Positions 8,891 through 17,868 are shown, numbered from the stretch's first letter. The stretch: 64,000 nucleotides of DNA from Streptomyces aurantiacus (GCF_027107535.1 NZ_CP114283.1:5208001-5272000); one strand, 5' to 3'. The notes: generated by a model not told the origin, from the sequence alone. Translations and numbers: made by a program.

Positions 8891-9817
8891 TCAGTTGACT
8901 GCGGGCCTGTCGAGTCCGCCGGGCCGGTCGGCGGCCGCGGCGTCCCGCAGTGCCGTCAGCAGGCCGCGCAGGGCGGGCTGGTCGAGGGCGATCTCCCGCG
9001 CGACCGCCGAGATCACCCGGACCGGTTCGGGATTGCGGACCGGACGTACGACGACGCCCGGATGCCGGCTGCGCAGTCCCAGCCTCGGCATCAGACCGAC
9101 ACCGAGGCCGGCCGCGACGAAGCCCTGCGCGGTGGCGTAGTCCTCGCTCCGGATGACGAAGTCGGGGCTGAAGCCGGCCGCCGCACAGGAGTCGATCACC
9201 GGTTCCAGGCAGGGTCCGGGCGGCTCGCTGCCGACCCACTGCTCGCCGGCCAGCTCGTTCAGGTCGACAATTTCTTTGTCCGCGAGTGGGTGTCCGAGGG
9301 GCAGTACGGCGTCGTACGGGTCGTCGAGCAGGTGGACGAGCCGAAAACCGTCGCGGACGCGGTCTTTCGCCTGGACTACCACGGCCAGGTCGGCCCGGCC
9401 CTGTACCACCTCCTGGAACGGGTCATCCGGGTGGGCGAGTTCGAGGTCGACACGGACGCCGGGATGCTCCGCGCGGAGCCGGGCCAGGGCGGGGGCCACC
9501 AGGGTGGAGCCCGCCGTGGCGAAGTAACGGACCGACAGGCTGCCGATGCGTCCGGCGCGCAGGTCGGCGAGGGCGGTCTCCGCCTGGGCGACCGCCGAGC
9601 TGATCAGGGCCGCGTGCTCGGTGAGCAGCAGACCGGCGGCGGTGGGCCGGACCCCGCGGCCGACCCGCTCGAGCAGCGCGGTGCCGGCCTGTTTCTCCAG
9701 CGCCGCCACCTGCTGACTGACGGCAGACGGCGTGTAGCCGAGGTGGGCCGCGGCAGCGGTCACCGTGCCGCTGGTGACCACCGCACGCAGGACTTGAAGC
9801 CGTCTCACATCAAGCAT
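8891..9817 (-). CDS. LysR-family transcriptional regulator
   Basis: The protein has 308 residues. It has an N-terminal winged helix (residues 1-60) with YTPSAVSQQVAALE as recognition helix, then a LysR substrate-binding domain with the GRIGSLSVRYFATAGS start and the two-lobe periplasmic-binding fold. It is divergent from the EamA exporter 135 bases away, the usual arrangement in which a LysR protein controls its neighbour. An ACAG-N9-CTGT dyad lies directly in front of its ATG. The effector is unknown. Confidence 0.9.
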   Translation of the reverse strand: MLDVRRLQVLRAVVTSGTVTAAAAHLGYTPSAVSQQVAALEKQAGTALLERVGRGVRPTAAGLLLTEHAALISSAVAQAETALADLRAGRIGSLSVRYFATAGSTLVAPALARLRAEHPGVRVDLELAHPDDPFQEVVQGRADLAVVVQAKDRVRDGFRLVHLLDDPYDAVLPLGHPLADKEIVDLNELAGEQWVGSEPPGPCLEPVIDSCAAAGFSPDFVIRSEDYATAQGFVAAGLGVGLMPRLGLRSRHPGVVVRPVRNPEPVRVISAVAREIALDQPALRGLLTALRDAAAADRPGGLDRPAVN

Positions 9818-9822
9818 GTAGT

Positions 9823-9839
9823 ACAGCTTAACAAACTGT
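9823..9839. promoter_or_regulatory. Candidate LysR binding dyad
   Basis: ACAG CTTAACAAA CTGT in the LysR/EamA intergenic region, 5 bases upstream of the LysR start. Short A/T-rich dyads of this type are typical LysR autoregulatory sites. It is short and could be coincidental. Confidence 0.4.
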
Positions 9840-9952
9840 GCAGAATCATTCGCTTGTCCTCAAAGTTTGTCTGAGGCATCGTCAAAGGCCCGGGAGAGCG
9901 CAGGGCGTGGGGCGCAGACCGAGGCTCATGTCGACCGAAGGAGGAAAGCATC

Positions 9953-10951
9953 GTGAAGAGCAGTACACGGAGTTTGCAGGGCGGCGTACGGGTGGCCGTT
10001 CTCGCCCTTCTGTGGGGCTCGACCTTCCTCTGGATCGAACTGGCGTTGCGCGGGCTCTCCCCGCTCCAGGTCACGTTCGTCCGCTGCGCCCTCGGGGCAC
10101 TCGTGCTCACCGTCGCCTGCTACGCGACGGGCCGGCGCATGCCGCAGGGGATCACCGTCTGGCGGCACATCGTCGTCGCGGCCTTCTTCTGCAACGCGCT
10201 TCCCTTCGCGCTGTTCAGCCTGGGCCAGCAGACTGTCGACTCCGGCCTCGCAGGAGTCCTGAACGCCACGACCCCGCTCTGGTCGATCGCTCTCGGTCTC
10301 GCCCTCGGCTCGGAACGCGGACTGCGCCCGGTTCGCCTGGCAGGCCTCCTGCTCGGCTTCGTCGGCACGATCGTCATCCTCGCGCCCTGGCAGTCGTCCG
10401 GTGCCGGCGGCTGGGGGGCTCTCGCCATCCTGGGCGCGGCCGCCAGCTACGCCGTCGCGTTCACCTACATGGGTCGCACCCTGGTACGCAAGGGCACCCC
10501 CACCATCTCGCTCTCCGCCGCCCAGCTCATCGCCGCGAGCGGGCTGACCGCCGTCGCGATGCCGATCGGCGGCCTGGAGTCGGTCGATCCCGGCCCGACG
10601 GTCCTGATCGCGGCCGTCGTCCTCAGTGTCTTCTGCACGGCAGCGACGTTCCACCTCACCTGCCGGATCATCAACGACGAGGGGGCCACCAACGCCGCGG
10701 TGGTCGGCTATCTGCTGCCCGTGGTCTCCGTTCTCCTCGGTGCCGCCGCCCTGGGCGAGGACCTGAGCGTCCGGATGGTGCTGGGCATGGCCGTGGTCCT
10801 CATGGGTGTCGGGATGACGCGGCGGAACGGAGCGACGGCCCCGGCCGTCGCTCCGGCCGAGGGAACGATGGAGGGCACGGCCGCGGCCGCCGAGGACATG
10901 GCCGCCGACGCCCCGGCCTCCCGCCGCGCGGTTCTGGAGAACGCGGAATGA
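9953..10951 (+). CDS. EamA/DMT-family transporter
   Basis: The protein has 332 residues with ten predicted membrane helices in two EamA repeats. The first repeat begins VAVLALLWGSTFLWIELAL and the second GALAILGAAASYAVAFTYMG. The conserved TTPLWSIALG end of helix 4 is present. Members are inner-membrane exporters or permeases of metabolites and amino acids. The GTG start at 9953 is supported by GAAGGAGG at 9938-9944. The C-terminal 45 residues are an Ala-rich cytoplasmic tail. It is presumably controlled by the divergent LysR regulator. Confidence 0.85.
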   Translation: MKSSTRSLQGGVRVAVLALLWGSTFLWIELALRGLSPLQVTFVRCALGALVLTVACYATGRRMPQGITVWRHIVVAAFFCNALPFALFSLGQQTVDSGLAGVLNATTPLWSIALGLALGSERGLRPVRLAGLLLGFVGTIVILAPWQSSGAGGWGALAILGAAASYAVAFTYMGRTLVRKGTPTISLSAAQLIAASGLTAVAMPIGGLESVDPGPTVLIAAVVLSVFCTAATFHLTCRIINDEGATNAAVVGYLLPVVSVLLGAAALGEDLSVRMVLGMAVVLMGVGMTRRNGATAPAVAPAEGTMEGTAAAAEDMAADAPASRRAVLENAE

Positions 10952-11426
10952 TCTCCGGTGCCCCGGCTGTGGTCGGCCTGCCGCCGATCGACACAAGACC
11001 GCGCCGCCAACCACTGACCGGCCGGACAGACCGTCACGGGTTCCGCCAGGAACTCGGTTGCTGCATGATCGAACGATGCTGGTCGGTTGTGGGCCTGGTC
11101 GGGGGTGGGGTTGCCGCTTCGCCTGGTCGCCGGACTAGCTAGCGCCGTGCCTCCACACGATGACCGCCCCTCCTCGAGCACGCCCTCGTCATTCTCGGCT
11201 CCACCCGTGACCCCGACGCCCACCCGATGATCGAGCCCTACCGGCAGCACGCCTGCTCGTCGGCCAGGTAGAAGTACGCCCTGCGCTCGCTCCAGACGTA
11301 CTCGGCCACGTGGACGAAGCCGAGCACGACGTGACCGCGATATGGCGCGGCCAGCTTCGGCCTGGACCAACTCGCAATCCAGCGAACGTAGCAGCGCCCA
11401 TGGAGCCTTGTGGCAGCGCGCTGCCC
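10952..11426. other. Gene-poor stretch with decayed coding scraps
   Basis: No intact gene. On the minus strand near 11250-11345 a frame reads VVLGFVHVAEYVWSERRAY then FYLADEQACC, which has coding character but no start or family match that I recognise. No repeats of note. Confidence 0.3.
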
Positions 11427-11672
11427 CTACGCGGCCAGCGTCTCGTCTTGTCGAGAAAGGCTCGCACGGCCCGCCTTGTACTGCTCAAGCAGAGCATCTG
11501 CTGCAGGCAGTGCCTGCTCGGCTGTACGGGTTCCGGTCGTCACGCACAGCGTGTACGTGGAGTCCTCGAGAGCCCGGCTGGTGCGGCCGGTTGGGCGCAC
11601 ATCGTGTTCGATGCGTGCCTGAGCAAACCGGGCCAGCACGGCGCGTAGCTCCTTCTCCGCCGGGCAGATCAT
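11427..11672 (-). CDS. DUF5133-family protein
   Basis: The protein has 81 residues: MICPAEKELRAVLARF, then SRALEDSTYTLCVTTGTRT, then a helical tail EQALPAADALLEQYK. The DS/TAYTLCVTTGTR block and the following AxAAADALL helix are the hallmark of the small actinobacterial DUF5133 family, often found near regulatory or stress genes and without known function. GGGAGAGG lies about 8 bases upstream of the ATG. It stands alone here, between decayed sequence on both sides. Confidence 0.7.
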   Translation of the reverse strand: MICPAEKELRAVLARFAQARIEHDVRPTGRTSRALEDSTYTLCVTTGTRTAEQALPAADALLEQYKAGRASLSRQDETLAA

Positions 11673-12059
11673 GCTGATACCTCTCCCTCAGAGCCTGTCC
11701 CGCAGGACGGCTGGCCGCACCGCGGGGAACTGGCTGTACCCATGACATCCAACGCTGCGCTCACCGCCGGACAGCGCCAAGCAGACCGTCAAGTGCCCCG
11801 TAGCGAAAGGTCTATGCCATCGTGCTCAAGTTCTTTCGCGTCTGCCCCACCTCTCACAGCAGTGCGACTGCGTCGGCGGTCGAGGTGAGCGGCATCGTGC
11901 ACCCCGACCGCCGTCTGCTGGGCGGCCTCGCACTCCCTGCTCAGCAGCCACTACGGGATCGTTGGTCATCACATACCGATGCCCAGCGGTGACCGCAGCT
12001 TTCCCGCCGGACGCGCCTCCGGCGATGCCGCGTGGAAGGTACATCGCCCCAGGTCAGGA
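11673..12059. other. No gene recognised
   Basis: Short overlapping frames only; none has a ribosome-binding site, a conserved motif or consistent codon usage. Confidence 0.4.
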
Positions 12060-12517
12060 AGGTACTTTCCCGTTTCCGACCCAACAGCCGCCGCACGCAA
12101 ACGAAACAGAAGGCCGGAGCCGGTCTGCCTGCCGGGCCCGGCGCGGTCATCGTCCAGGGCGAGGACCTGGGGGCGTGGATCACCGGGCAGTGGGTGGGGT
12201 GGGACAAGCTGATCCGCGCAGCAGTACCTGCCGGAGAACCCCGGCATCGAACCCGCGGCTGAGGGCGAGCCGGTCGGGCCGGTGCGGCGGTCGGAGAATG
12301 AACGGTGGAACACCAACCTCGCCGCCCCCCGATTCCACGCACGCGAAGCCACCTACGCCTCGCACGCAAAGACCTGGAAGTGGTGGACGGTGAGCCGATC
12401 AGTTCGGGGCGTTCCTGGACAACACCCGCAGGAGGGTCGGGAAGTTGAGCCTGGAGCGTCGTGGGCAGTTGGCCGGCCTCGGTCCGGAGTGGGCGGCGCA
12501 GGAGGGCAGTGCGTGAT
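12060..12517 (+). pseudogene. Helicase-associated-domain protein, 3' end, multiply frameshifted
   Basis: Consecutive pieces in different plus frames rebuild one helicase-associated (HA) domain tail: VIVQGEDLGAWITGQWVGWD (12140-12205), then AQQYLPENPGIEP, then RWNTNLAA and FHAREATYAS, then KDLEVVDGEPI (12370-12400), then QFGAFLDNTRRRVGKLSLER with a stop at 12515-12517. These repeats with the conserved Trp and the FLDNTRRR..KL.ER end occur at the C-terminus of Streptomyces DEAD/DEAH helicases. At least three frameshifts are needed, and the helicase core is absent. Confidence 0.6.
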
Positions 12518-12523
12518 GTGGAG

Positions 12524-12960
12524 TGCTGCTGATGTGGCCCGGGCTGCGGTCCGGCGGCAGGGCGAGGGGCTGAGCGTGGAGCAGGTCGCGGGCAGGTCGC
12601 GGAAGTGGAGCGGCGGGAGCGGGAGACCCGCCAGCAGCCGGACTTCCCTGGTGGCCGCAGTCCGTACGAAGGTGATCCGGAGGACCTCGCCGAGCAGTGG
12701 GTGGCGTGGCATGCCGAATGGCGCCGCCGCAGCGCCGTGATGGACGGTCAGGGCTGGCTGGCCTACAGCCCGGATCGGGACGTGCAGGGCAGTACGTGGG
12801 CGCGGGAGCGCGCCGCGCCCGACCCCTCCGGCCAGGAACAGAACCCCCACCTCTACGCCGCGGGCGACCCCGTCAACCGCATCGACTCCAGCGGGCTCTT
12901 CTCCTGGGGATCGGCGCTTGGCGCCGCGGGGACCATCGCCGGATTGGCGGCCATGTGGCC
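12524..12960 (+). pseudogene. Hypothetical scrap joined to RHS-repeat core fragment
   Basis: The 12821-12960 part reads PDPSGQEQNPHLYAAGDPVN then RIDSSGLFSWGSALG, the RHS-repeat-associated core signature (DPxGQxxNxYxYxxxxPxNxxDPxG) that precedes the variable toxin tip of polymorphic toxins. The frame is cut by the neighbouring minus-strand gene with no toxin domain. The upstream 300 bases (EDLAEQWVAWHAEWRRRS) are open but unrecognised and change frame near 12600. Only a 3' piece of an RHS gene survives. Confidence 0.5.
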
Positions 12961-12967
12961 CGCTCGA

Positions 12968-13351
12968 CTACTGTTCGCCGACTTTGAATCCTCGGTACAC
13001 AGCATCGTGGCCCAGCCGCTCCTGCTGCCGTACACGCCGCGTCATGACGATTGCGGGGATACCGAGCGCCAGCAGCACCGGGATCGCGGCGGTGATCCCG
13101 AACCAGAGGAAGATCGCAATATAACCGTAGGCGGCGTTGTCCACGTCCGCGTCTGCCTTCACCAGGAGGACGATGCTGGCCACGAAAGCGACCACCATGA
13201 GACCCGCGACGGCGATCGCGAGCCAGAGCAGGACGCCGGCCCAACGCCGGTACCCGGCACTGACCTCCTGGAACCGCGCCGGCCCGTACCCGCCGGGCGG
13301 ACCGGGCAAGGGCCCTGGCGCCGGGCGCTGGGCTGGCCACTGATCAGACAT
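12968..13351 (-). CDS. Hypothetical membrane protein
   Basis: The protein has 127 residues. A proline/glycine-rich N-terminus (RPAPGPLPGPPGGYGP) precedes two strong membrane helices, WAGVLLWLAIAVAGLMVVAF and IFLWFGITAAIPVLLALG, and a basic cytoplasmic tail. The ATG at 13349-13351 is the first after the poorly supported upstream extension. Similar small two-helix proteins are frequent in Streptomyces and have no known function. The next gene upstream on the same strand also encodes a membrane protein, and the two may be cotranscribed. Confidence 0.6.
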   Translation of the reverse strand: MSDQWPAQRPAPGPLPGPPGGYGPARFQEVSAGYRRWAGVLLWLAIAVAGLMVVAFVASIVLLVKADADVDNAAYGYIAIFLWFGITAAIPVLLALGIPAIVMTRRVRQQERLGHDAVYRGFKVGEQ

Positions 13352-13438
13352 GAGGCCCAGTTCTACGGTGCGCGGCCCCGAACCGCCAACTTCCGCCGCC
13401 ACAGCACGCACCGCGTCGGAGCGTCGTCTCCCAGGTCA

Positions 13439-14119
13439 CTACTTCACCGAGTCCCACGCGCCGGGGTTGAAGCTGCGCAGGAGGGCGATCAGCGCGGCTC
13501 CGAGCCGCCAGTCCACACCAGGTGCGTGTACGTGCAGTTTGTCGCCCTTGGACCTGAACTCCAGCGGGACCTGCCCGTTCGCGCGCCACCGGATGCGCCG
13601 GGGTGCGCGTGCGAAGCCGCCCTCGTTGCCAGGGACGCTGTCGAAGACACTGATCACGAGGACCATCACCATCAGGGGCAGCAAGAGCCACCACATCCAC
13701 CACCATACGATCCTCCCCTTGAAGCCCACCGCTTCGGGGCCGCCGGGCTGGTGCACGGTCCAGCGGGTGCGCAGACCCCTGGCGCGGAGCGCCTTCTCGC
13801 GCATGAGCGTGCCGATGACCTCGCCGTGCGTGCCGAGCACCTGAAACCTCGCGACGCCGCCGCCGGCCGAGAGAGTCACCACGGTGGCCACCCGCTCCCG
13901 GCGTTGATCGTCGGCCCACAGGGCGAAGGAACGGGCCCCGCCGCCCCGGGCCGCAAGGTACGCGGACGTGCCTCCCGGCGGCAGTTCGCGCTCCACGTAC
14001 ACGGCCGACGGCGCCGGCCCCGACCCGTCGGAGAAGCTGACCATGTCCGCCACCTTCGCCTGGCCCTGGCCGTCGACTCGTCTCGGCCCGCCGTACATGG
14101 TCAGTACGTTGCTGCTCAT
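13439..14119 (-). CDS. Hypothetical membrane-associated protein
   Basis: The protein has 226 residues from the ATG at 14117-14119 (MSSNVLTMYGG). The first ~140 residues are beta-rich without a recognised family (REKALRARGLRTRW at its end). One long hydrophobic helix follows, WWWMWWLLLPLMVMVLVISV, and then a beta-rich C-terminal domain (VDWRLGAALIALLRSFNPGA). The Trp-rich helix suggests membrane anchoring. I do not recognise the family. It lies 87 bases upstream of the smaller membrane protein in the same orientation. Confidence 0.6.
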   Translation of the reverse strand: MSSNVLTMYGGPRRVDGQGQAKVADMVSFSDGSGPAPSAVYVERELPPGGTSAYLAARGGGARSFALWADDQRRERVATVVTLSAGGGVARFQVLGTHGEVIGTLMREKALRARGLRTRWTVHQPGGPEAVGFKGRIVWWWMWWLLLPLMVMVLVISVFDSVPGNEGGFARAPRRIRWRANGQVPLEFRSKGDKLHVHAPGVDWRLGAALIALLRSFNPGAWDSVK

Positions 14120-14439
14120 CCGACGTGCTCCAAGTGGTAGTCGCGTGCCCAGGCTGGCCCGGTCTGTCTCACCCGCCACCCAACGGATAACCCCGCCGTG
14201 CGGGAGGGCCAGCTGCCAGTTCGGGTGTCAGGTGCAGTCACGCGGCCACGCACCCCGAGGCCTGACCGCACCGAATCCACACGACCACCAGACAGCTCCC
14301 GACACCTTGGAGTGGTTGATAGAGGCTGCCCGCCTGGTTCGACAGGCACTCCGCCCAGAACGGCGGGTGGACGAGGACAGGCAATCGGCACCCTGGACGG
14401 TGGTCTGGGGAACCGTGCTGTAGGCTCCGCGGAGGCCCA
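14120..14439. other. No gene recognised
   Basis: The 320 bases between the two minus-strand genes hold no frame with a start, a ribosome-binding site and conserved features. Confidence 0.4.
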
Positions 14440-14967
14440 TCACACCTTGTATCTGGAGCACCTGCCTGTGGTGGTGGTGGGGTTGAGGTTCGTGTGCCAC
14501 CACACCGCAAAGAGCATGTGGTCGCGGGCGTAGGGGCCGTAGACGCCGTCGACGTTGCTCCCAGTGAGGCCCCACACGTTTTTCTGGATCCACTTGAACG
14601 CCTCTCGGGTGCCGGTGCCGTAGACGCCGTCAGCGCCGCCACTGTTCTTGATATAGGTTGCGGCGGGCGTCCCCGAGTAGCAGACGAGGACGTTTATCTG
14701 CAGGGCGTAGACATAGTCGCCGCTCATGCCCTGCTGCACGTAGCAGGTCGAGATCCCGCCCCGAATCCTGGGGACGATGATCAAAGTGTTGTCGGTGCGC
14801 GACCTGATCGTCGTCTCGCCGCACGGGCTCGCCGCGGCCGCAGCGGACCCGCTGGCGAACACCGGGGCTGCTGCGTTGGCCGGAGCAGCGGTGATCACTC
14901 CTCCCAGCAGGGCCGCCATCATGGTCCCCGTCGCGAGAAGTGCCTTGCTTTTACCTGCCTTGCGCAT
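14440..14967 (-). CDS. Secreted peptidoglycan-binding-like protein A
   Basis: The protein has 175 residues. It has a clear signal peptide (MRKAGKSKALLATG... to APANAAAP), so it is exported. The mature part has an N-terminal Cys-containing segment, STCYVQQGMSGDYVYALQ, then GADGVYGTGTREAFKWIQ and NVDGVYGPYARDHM, which match the DGxYGxxTxxAv pattern of PG_binding_1 repeats. It is likely wall-associated. A paralogue with the same plan is encoded at 20445-20897, and both genes have the same ~158-bp repeat upstream. No catalytic domain is present. Confidence 0.75.
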   Translation of the reverse strand: MRKAGKSKALLATGTMMAALLGGVITAAPANAAAPVFASGSAAAAASPCGETTIRSRTDNTLIIVPRIRGGISTCYVQQGMSGDYVYALQINVLVCYSGTPAATYIKNSGGADGVYGTGTREAFKWIQKNVWGLTGSNVDGVYGPYARDHMLFAVWWHTNLNPTTTTGRCSRYKV

Positions 14968-15182
14968 GCCTATTGGTTCCTTTCAACAGCGAGTCTGATC
15001 TATGCGCGTCCACGCCTGCCGAACAGCTACCTTTCTCTGACCTCGCCCAGGAACCTTAGGGTCGTAGTGGGCTTCGGCCTTTGTCGTCCGTGCAGGGAAC
15101 GTTGTCAGTCGTGCACCGCCTCAAGTCGACGCCGCATCAGGCGAGGGTCGCCCTGCGGGTGAGGTCATGCGCGACCGCCATG

Positions 15183-15341
15183 GCCGGTGTCAGCCCCGTA
15201 CGACGGGCACAGTAGCCCGGCCCGGTCGCTGAGTGTGCCGGTCGTTTGCCCCACAAGGTACGGCCGCCGCGCATACCGGAATACGGGTAAGGCGGCGGTC
15301 GAGACCGCCTCTGGGTTACAGCCGCGACCTTGTGGAGCTCG
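15183..15341. repeat. 158-bp upstream repeat, copy 1
   Basis: Nearly identical to 21014-21170: both read GCCGGTGTC, then CCCCGTACGACGGGCACAG, a shared block through CGCTGAGTGTGCCGGTCGTT, and GAGACCGCCTCT, ending GAGCTCG. The core contains a hairpin, GGCACA ... AGC ... GCT ... TGTGCC (15206-15239). It sits 215 bases upstream of secreted protein A, reading towards it. Base differences in the only shared open frame change amino acids (Q/R, Y/F, Y/C), so it is more likely non-coding. Confidence 0.7.
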
Positions 15342-15964
15342 ACTTCGGTGGTGTGCCGGTCGAGCCTGGCCGGCAGATCGTCCAGGTCGAAGGTGGTGAA
15401 CTCCCACTGGAACGGCTGTGCTGTGGCGTTGTAGCGGTCTTCGAATGCTCGAAGCCGGTCGCGGACTGGTTCAGGTCGGTGAAGTCGTTGGGTTGGACGA
15501 CCTTGCGCTGGACGACGGAGAAGAAGATCTCCACCTGGTTGGTCCAGGGGGCGTGCACGGGGGTGTAGACCATGATCGCGTTCGGAGCGCGGCCCTGGTG
15601 CGGAAGTGCGGGTCGGTGATGAAGGTCCAGGAGCGGTGCTGCCAAAGCTTGATCGGGTCTTCGGCGAGCCAGCGGCGCACGGTGGAGGCCGACAGGGCCG
15701 GGGCGATACGGGGGCGACAGCCTATCGGGCCAGTTCCGGGCAGCTCCAGCGCAAGATCGGCACCTCTGTCTCGGCGGGCAGCCGGCAGGCCAGCGTCTTG
15801 ACCTCGGTGGCCTGCAGCGGGGTGAACGAGGTCGGACGGCCGCTGCGTTCACGGTCCTTGAGCCCGGGCAGGCCAGCCCTCGCGCATTGGTTGCGCCAGC
15901 GGCGCACGGTGTCGAGGTGCAGTCCGGTCTCGCGGGCGATACGCGCGTTGGAGACACGAGGCAT
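15316..15964 (-). pseudogene. IS630-family transposase, internally deleted
   Basis: The N-terminus at 15964 is MPRVSNARIARETGLHLDTV then RRWRNQCARAGLPGLKDRER, the IS630 helix-turn-helix. The C-terminal part in another frame has AIMVYTPVHAPWTNQVEIFF, carrying the WxNQVE catalytic Glu motif. The central part with the two catalytic Asp residues is missing, and there is a frameshift near 15570. Total length is about 210 codons versus ~350 normally. Its 3' end overlaps the 158-bp repeat. Confidence 0.7.
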
Positions 15965-16073
15965 GACGGGCGGGCCGATCAGACGGAAAGGATCACGACA
16001 GTCCGCACCGCCGCACCTGCGGCCCCCTCGGGCGGAAGCCGCCGGGGCGTACTTGGGCGCGAGGGTGGAAGGC

Positions 16074-16847
16074 TCACAGTCCGGCGCCGCCTGTCGCGTC
16101 GATGACCCTGCCGGTCACCCAGCGCGCGTCGTCCGAGGCGAGGAAGGCCACGATGTCGGCCACGTCTTCCGGTTGCCCGACCCGGCCCAGCGCGGCCAGG
16201 GAAGCCACGTGGGCTTCGGCCTCAGGATTGCCGCGCAGCCAGCTCGCGTGGGCTTCCGTGTCGATGATTCCAGGCGCCACCGAGTTCGCCGTGATGCCCC
16301 GGTTGCCCAGTTCTTTGGCGAGGTTGAGGGTGAAGGTGTCCAGGGCGCCCTTGGTGGCGCCGTAGGCGATGATCTCCGGCATGGCAAGGCGGACCACACC
16401 GCTGGAGATGTTGATGATCCGCCCTTGATCGCGTAGCCGCTTCAGTCCCTCCTGGACGATGAAGAACGGCGCGCGGACGTTCACGGCGAAGACCTCGTCG
16501 AAGCCTTCCTCGGTCAGCGAGGCCAGATCCGGGCTGCGGCCGATGCCGGCGTTGTTGACGATGATGTCGACGGCCCCGTCCGACACGTACTCGCCGGCGT
16601 GAGCATCGAAGGCGGCCCACAGGGATGCCGCGTCGCCGTGCCGACCCAGTTCCGCCCGCAGCGCGAACGCCGAGCCGCCGTCCTTCCGGATGCGCGCGAC
16701 GACCTCGTTCGCTGCCGTCTCGTCGCGGGCGTAGGCGACGGCGACAGTGGCGCCGTCGCGGCCGAGCCGTTTTGCGATGGCCCGGCCTATGCCTCGACTG
16801 CCGCCGGTTACCAGCGCGACCTTGCCTTCAAGTGTGCGTGCACCCAT
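16074..16847 (-). CDS. SDR-family NAD(P)-dependent oxidoreductase
   Basis: The protein has 257 residues, the classical SDR length. The cofactor motif TGGSRGIG is at residues 14-21, NNAG at about 98, and the catalytic Ser in INISSG with the YGATK Tyr/Lys pair follows. The C-terminal PGIIDTEAH and ATGGAGL ends are typical of 3-oxoacyl-ACP reductase-like SDRs. It reduces or oxidises a carbonyl/alcohol of unknown identity. GGAAGGTGG precedes the ATG. It is divergent from a TetR regulator, with two palindromes in between, so it is very likely controlled by that TetR. Confidence 0.9.
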   Translation of the reverse strand: MGARTLEGKVALVTGGSRGIGRAIAKRLGRDGATVAVAYARDETAANEVVARIRKDGGSAFALRAELGRHGDAASLWAAFDAHAGEYVSDGAVDIIVNNAGIGRSPDLASLTEEGFDEVFAVNVRAPFFIVQEGLKRLRDQGRIINISSGVVRLAMPEIIAYGATKGALDTFTLNLAKELGNRGITANSVAPGIIDTEAHASWLRGNPEAEAHVASLAALGRVGQPEDVADIVAFLASDDARWVTGRVIDATGGAGL

Positions 16848-16869
16848 GGCGGTTGACCACCTTCCATTG

Positions 16870-16885
16870 TTGAGCGATCACTCAA
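16870..16885. promoter_or_regulatory. Candidate TetR operator O1 (SDR side)
   Basis: TTGAGCGATCACTCAA, a 16-bp palindrome with one mismatched pair, in the SDR/TetR divergent region. Together with O2 it forms a larger inverted repeat (GAGCGATCACTCAAGAA and TTCTTGAGTGAGCGCTC). Confidence 0.7.
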
Positions 16886-16906
16886 GAAAAAAGGTAGCAC
16901 GCCTTC

Positions 16907-16922
16907 TTGAGTGAGCGCTCTA
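16907..16922. promoter_or_regulatory. Candidate TetR operator O2 (TetR side)
   Basis: TTGAGTGAGCGCTCTA, a second, less perfect copy of O1, ending 9 bases before the TetR start codon. Its position suits autorepression. Confidence 0.65.
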
Positions 16923-16931
16923 GAATGAGGT

Positions 16932-17549
16932 GTGAGTGAAACGAGTGCGAAGCGAGGGCGGCCGCGCGCGTTCGACCGTGCCGCGGCCCTGACAGCGGCC
17001 ACCTGGCTGTTCTGGGAGCGCGGTTACGAGGCCACCTCCATCGGCGAGCTGACCGCGGCAATGGGCATCAGGCCCGGCAGTTTGTATGCGGCCTTCGGGG
17101 ACAAGGAAACCCTGTTCAGGGAAGTGGTGCACAGCTATGGGCGCTCGCCCGCCGGTGCCTTCATGGGCGTGGCCCTACAGGAGGAGCCCACGGCCTACGG
17201 GGCCTTCGCCCGCATCCTGCGTGAGGCAGCGGTCATCTATCCCGACCCTTCCCATCCGGCCGGCTGCCTGACCATCAGCGCGGCCACCAACGTCACCCCG
17301 CAGGACGCCGAAATCGCGGCATTTCTCCGCACTCTGCGCAATGAGAACCTGGCCGTATTCGAAACCCGCCTGCGGACAGCGCAGCAGACAGGCGAGCTGC
17401 CCGCGGAGGCCAACCCCCGCGCCATGGCCTCGTACTTTGCCGCGGTCATCCAGGGCATGTCACAACGCGCTCGGGACGGGGCTGCGGCCGCCGAGCTGAG
17501 CGAAGTCTCAGAACTGGCGTTGGCCGCATGGCCTGTAGTGCGGAGCTGA
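16932..17549 (+). CDS. TetR-family transcriptional regulator
   Basis: The protein has 205 residues from the GTG at 16932. The HTH GMRPGSLYAAFGDKETLF-like segment (here GIRPGSLYAAFGDKETLF, about residues 42-59) is typical of AcrR/TetR proteins. The ligand domain has the HPAGCLTISAATNV block seen in TetR_C_16-type regulators of SDR and oxidoreductase genes. It is paired with the divergent SDR gene and two palindromic sites. The inducer is unknown. Confidence 0.88.
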   Translation: MSETSAKRGRPRAFDRAAALTAATWLFWERGYEATSIGELTAAMGIRPGSLYAAFGDKETLFREVVHSYGRSPAGAFMGVALQEEPTAYGAFARILREAAVIYPDPSHPAGCLTISAATNVTPQDAEIAAFLRTLRNENLAVFETRLRTAQQTGELPAEANPRAMASYFAAVIQGMSQRARDGAAAAELSEVSELALAAWPVVRS

Positions 17550-17868
17550 CCAACCCGCACCAAGGTCGCGACCAGCCTGACCAGCCAGTCTGCTCAGATT
17601 CGCCAACCGACCTGGAACCTGGCCATCGCACCCACCCGCTCACCTCACGTCAACCCCCGAAGGACTTCCGGAACGGACCACTTACGTAGAAACGGGCTCG
17701 TGCGCCGACCGCAGATCGGCTGGCTCACGACGCGGATGTCGCGGCGTCGTGGACGTGACTCCACGGATGGCAGGTGGACCGCCAACGCACGGTTCTGGTC
17801 GGTGGCCGCCCGTGCCGCGTCGGTGACCCGAAGCGGATGAAAACGTCGGGCCCGGGCAGGAGAAGCAG
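17550..17868. other. No gene recognised
   Basis: 319 bases between the tetR stop and the small HTH gene. Only unsupported short frames are seen. Confidence 0.4.

Noticed and set aside
15183..15341. c-di-AMP (ydaO-type) riboswitch upstream of the secreted PG-binding-like gene
   Set aside because: Such riboswitches do precede wall-protein genes in actinobacteria, but the conserved ydaO sequence blocks are not seen on either strand of the repeat.
15183..15341. Conserved short peptide (…TGTLSDRAGLLCPSYGADTG…) encoded by both copies of the repeat
   Set aside because: The differences between the copies inside this frame change amino acids, and there is no start codon with a ribosome-binding site. 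A non-coding element is more likely.
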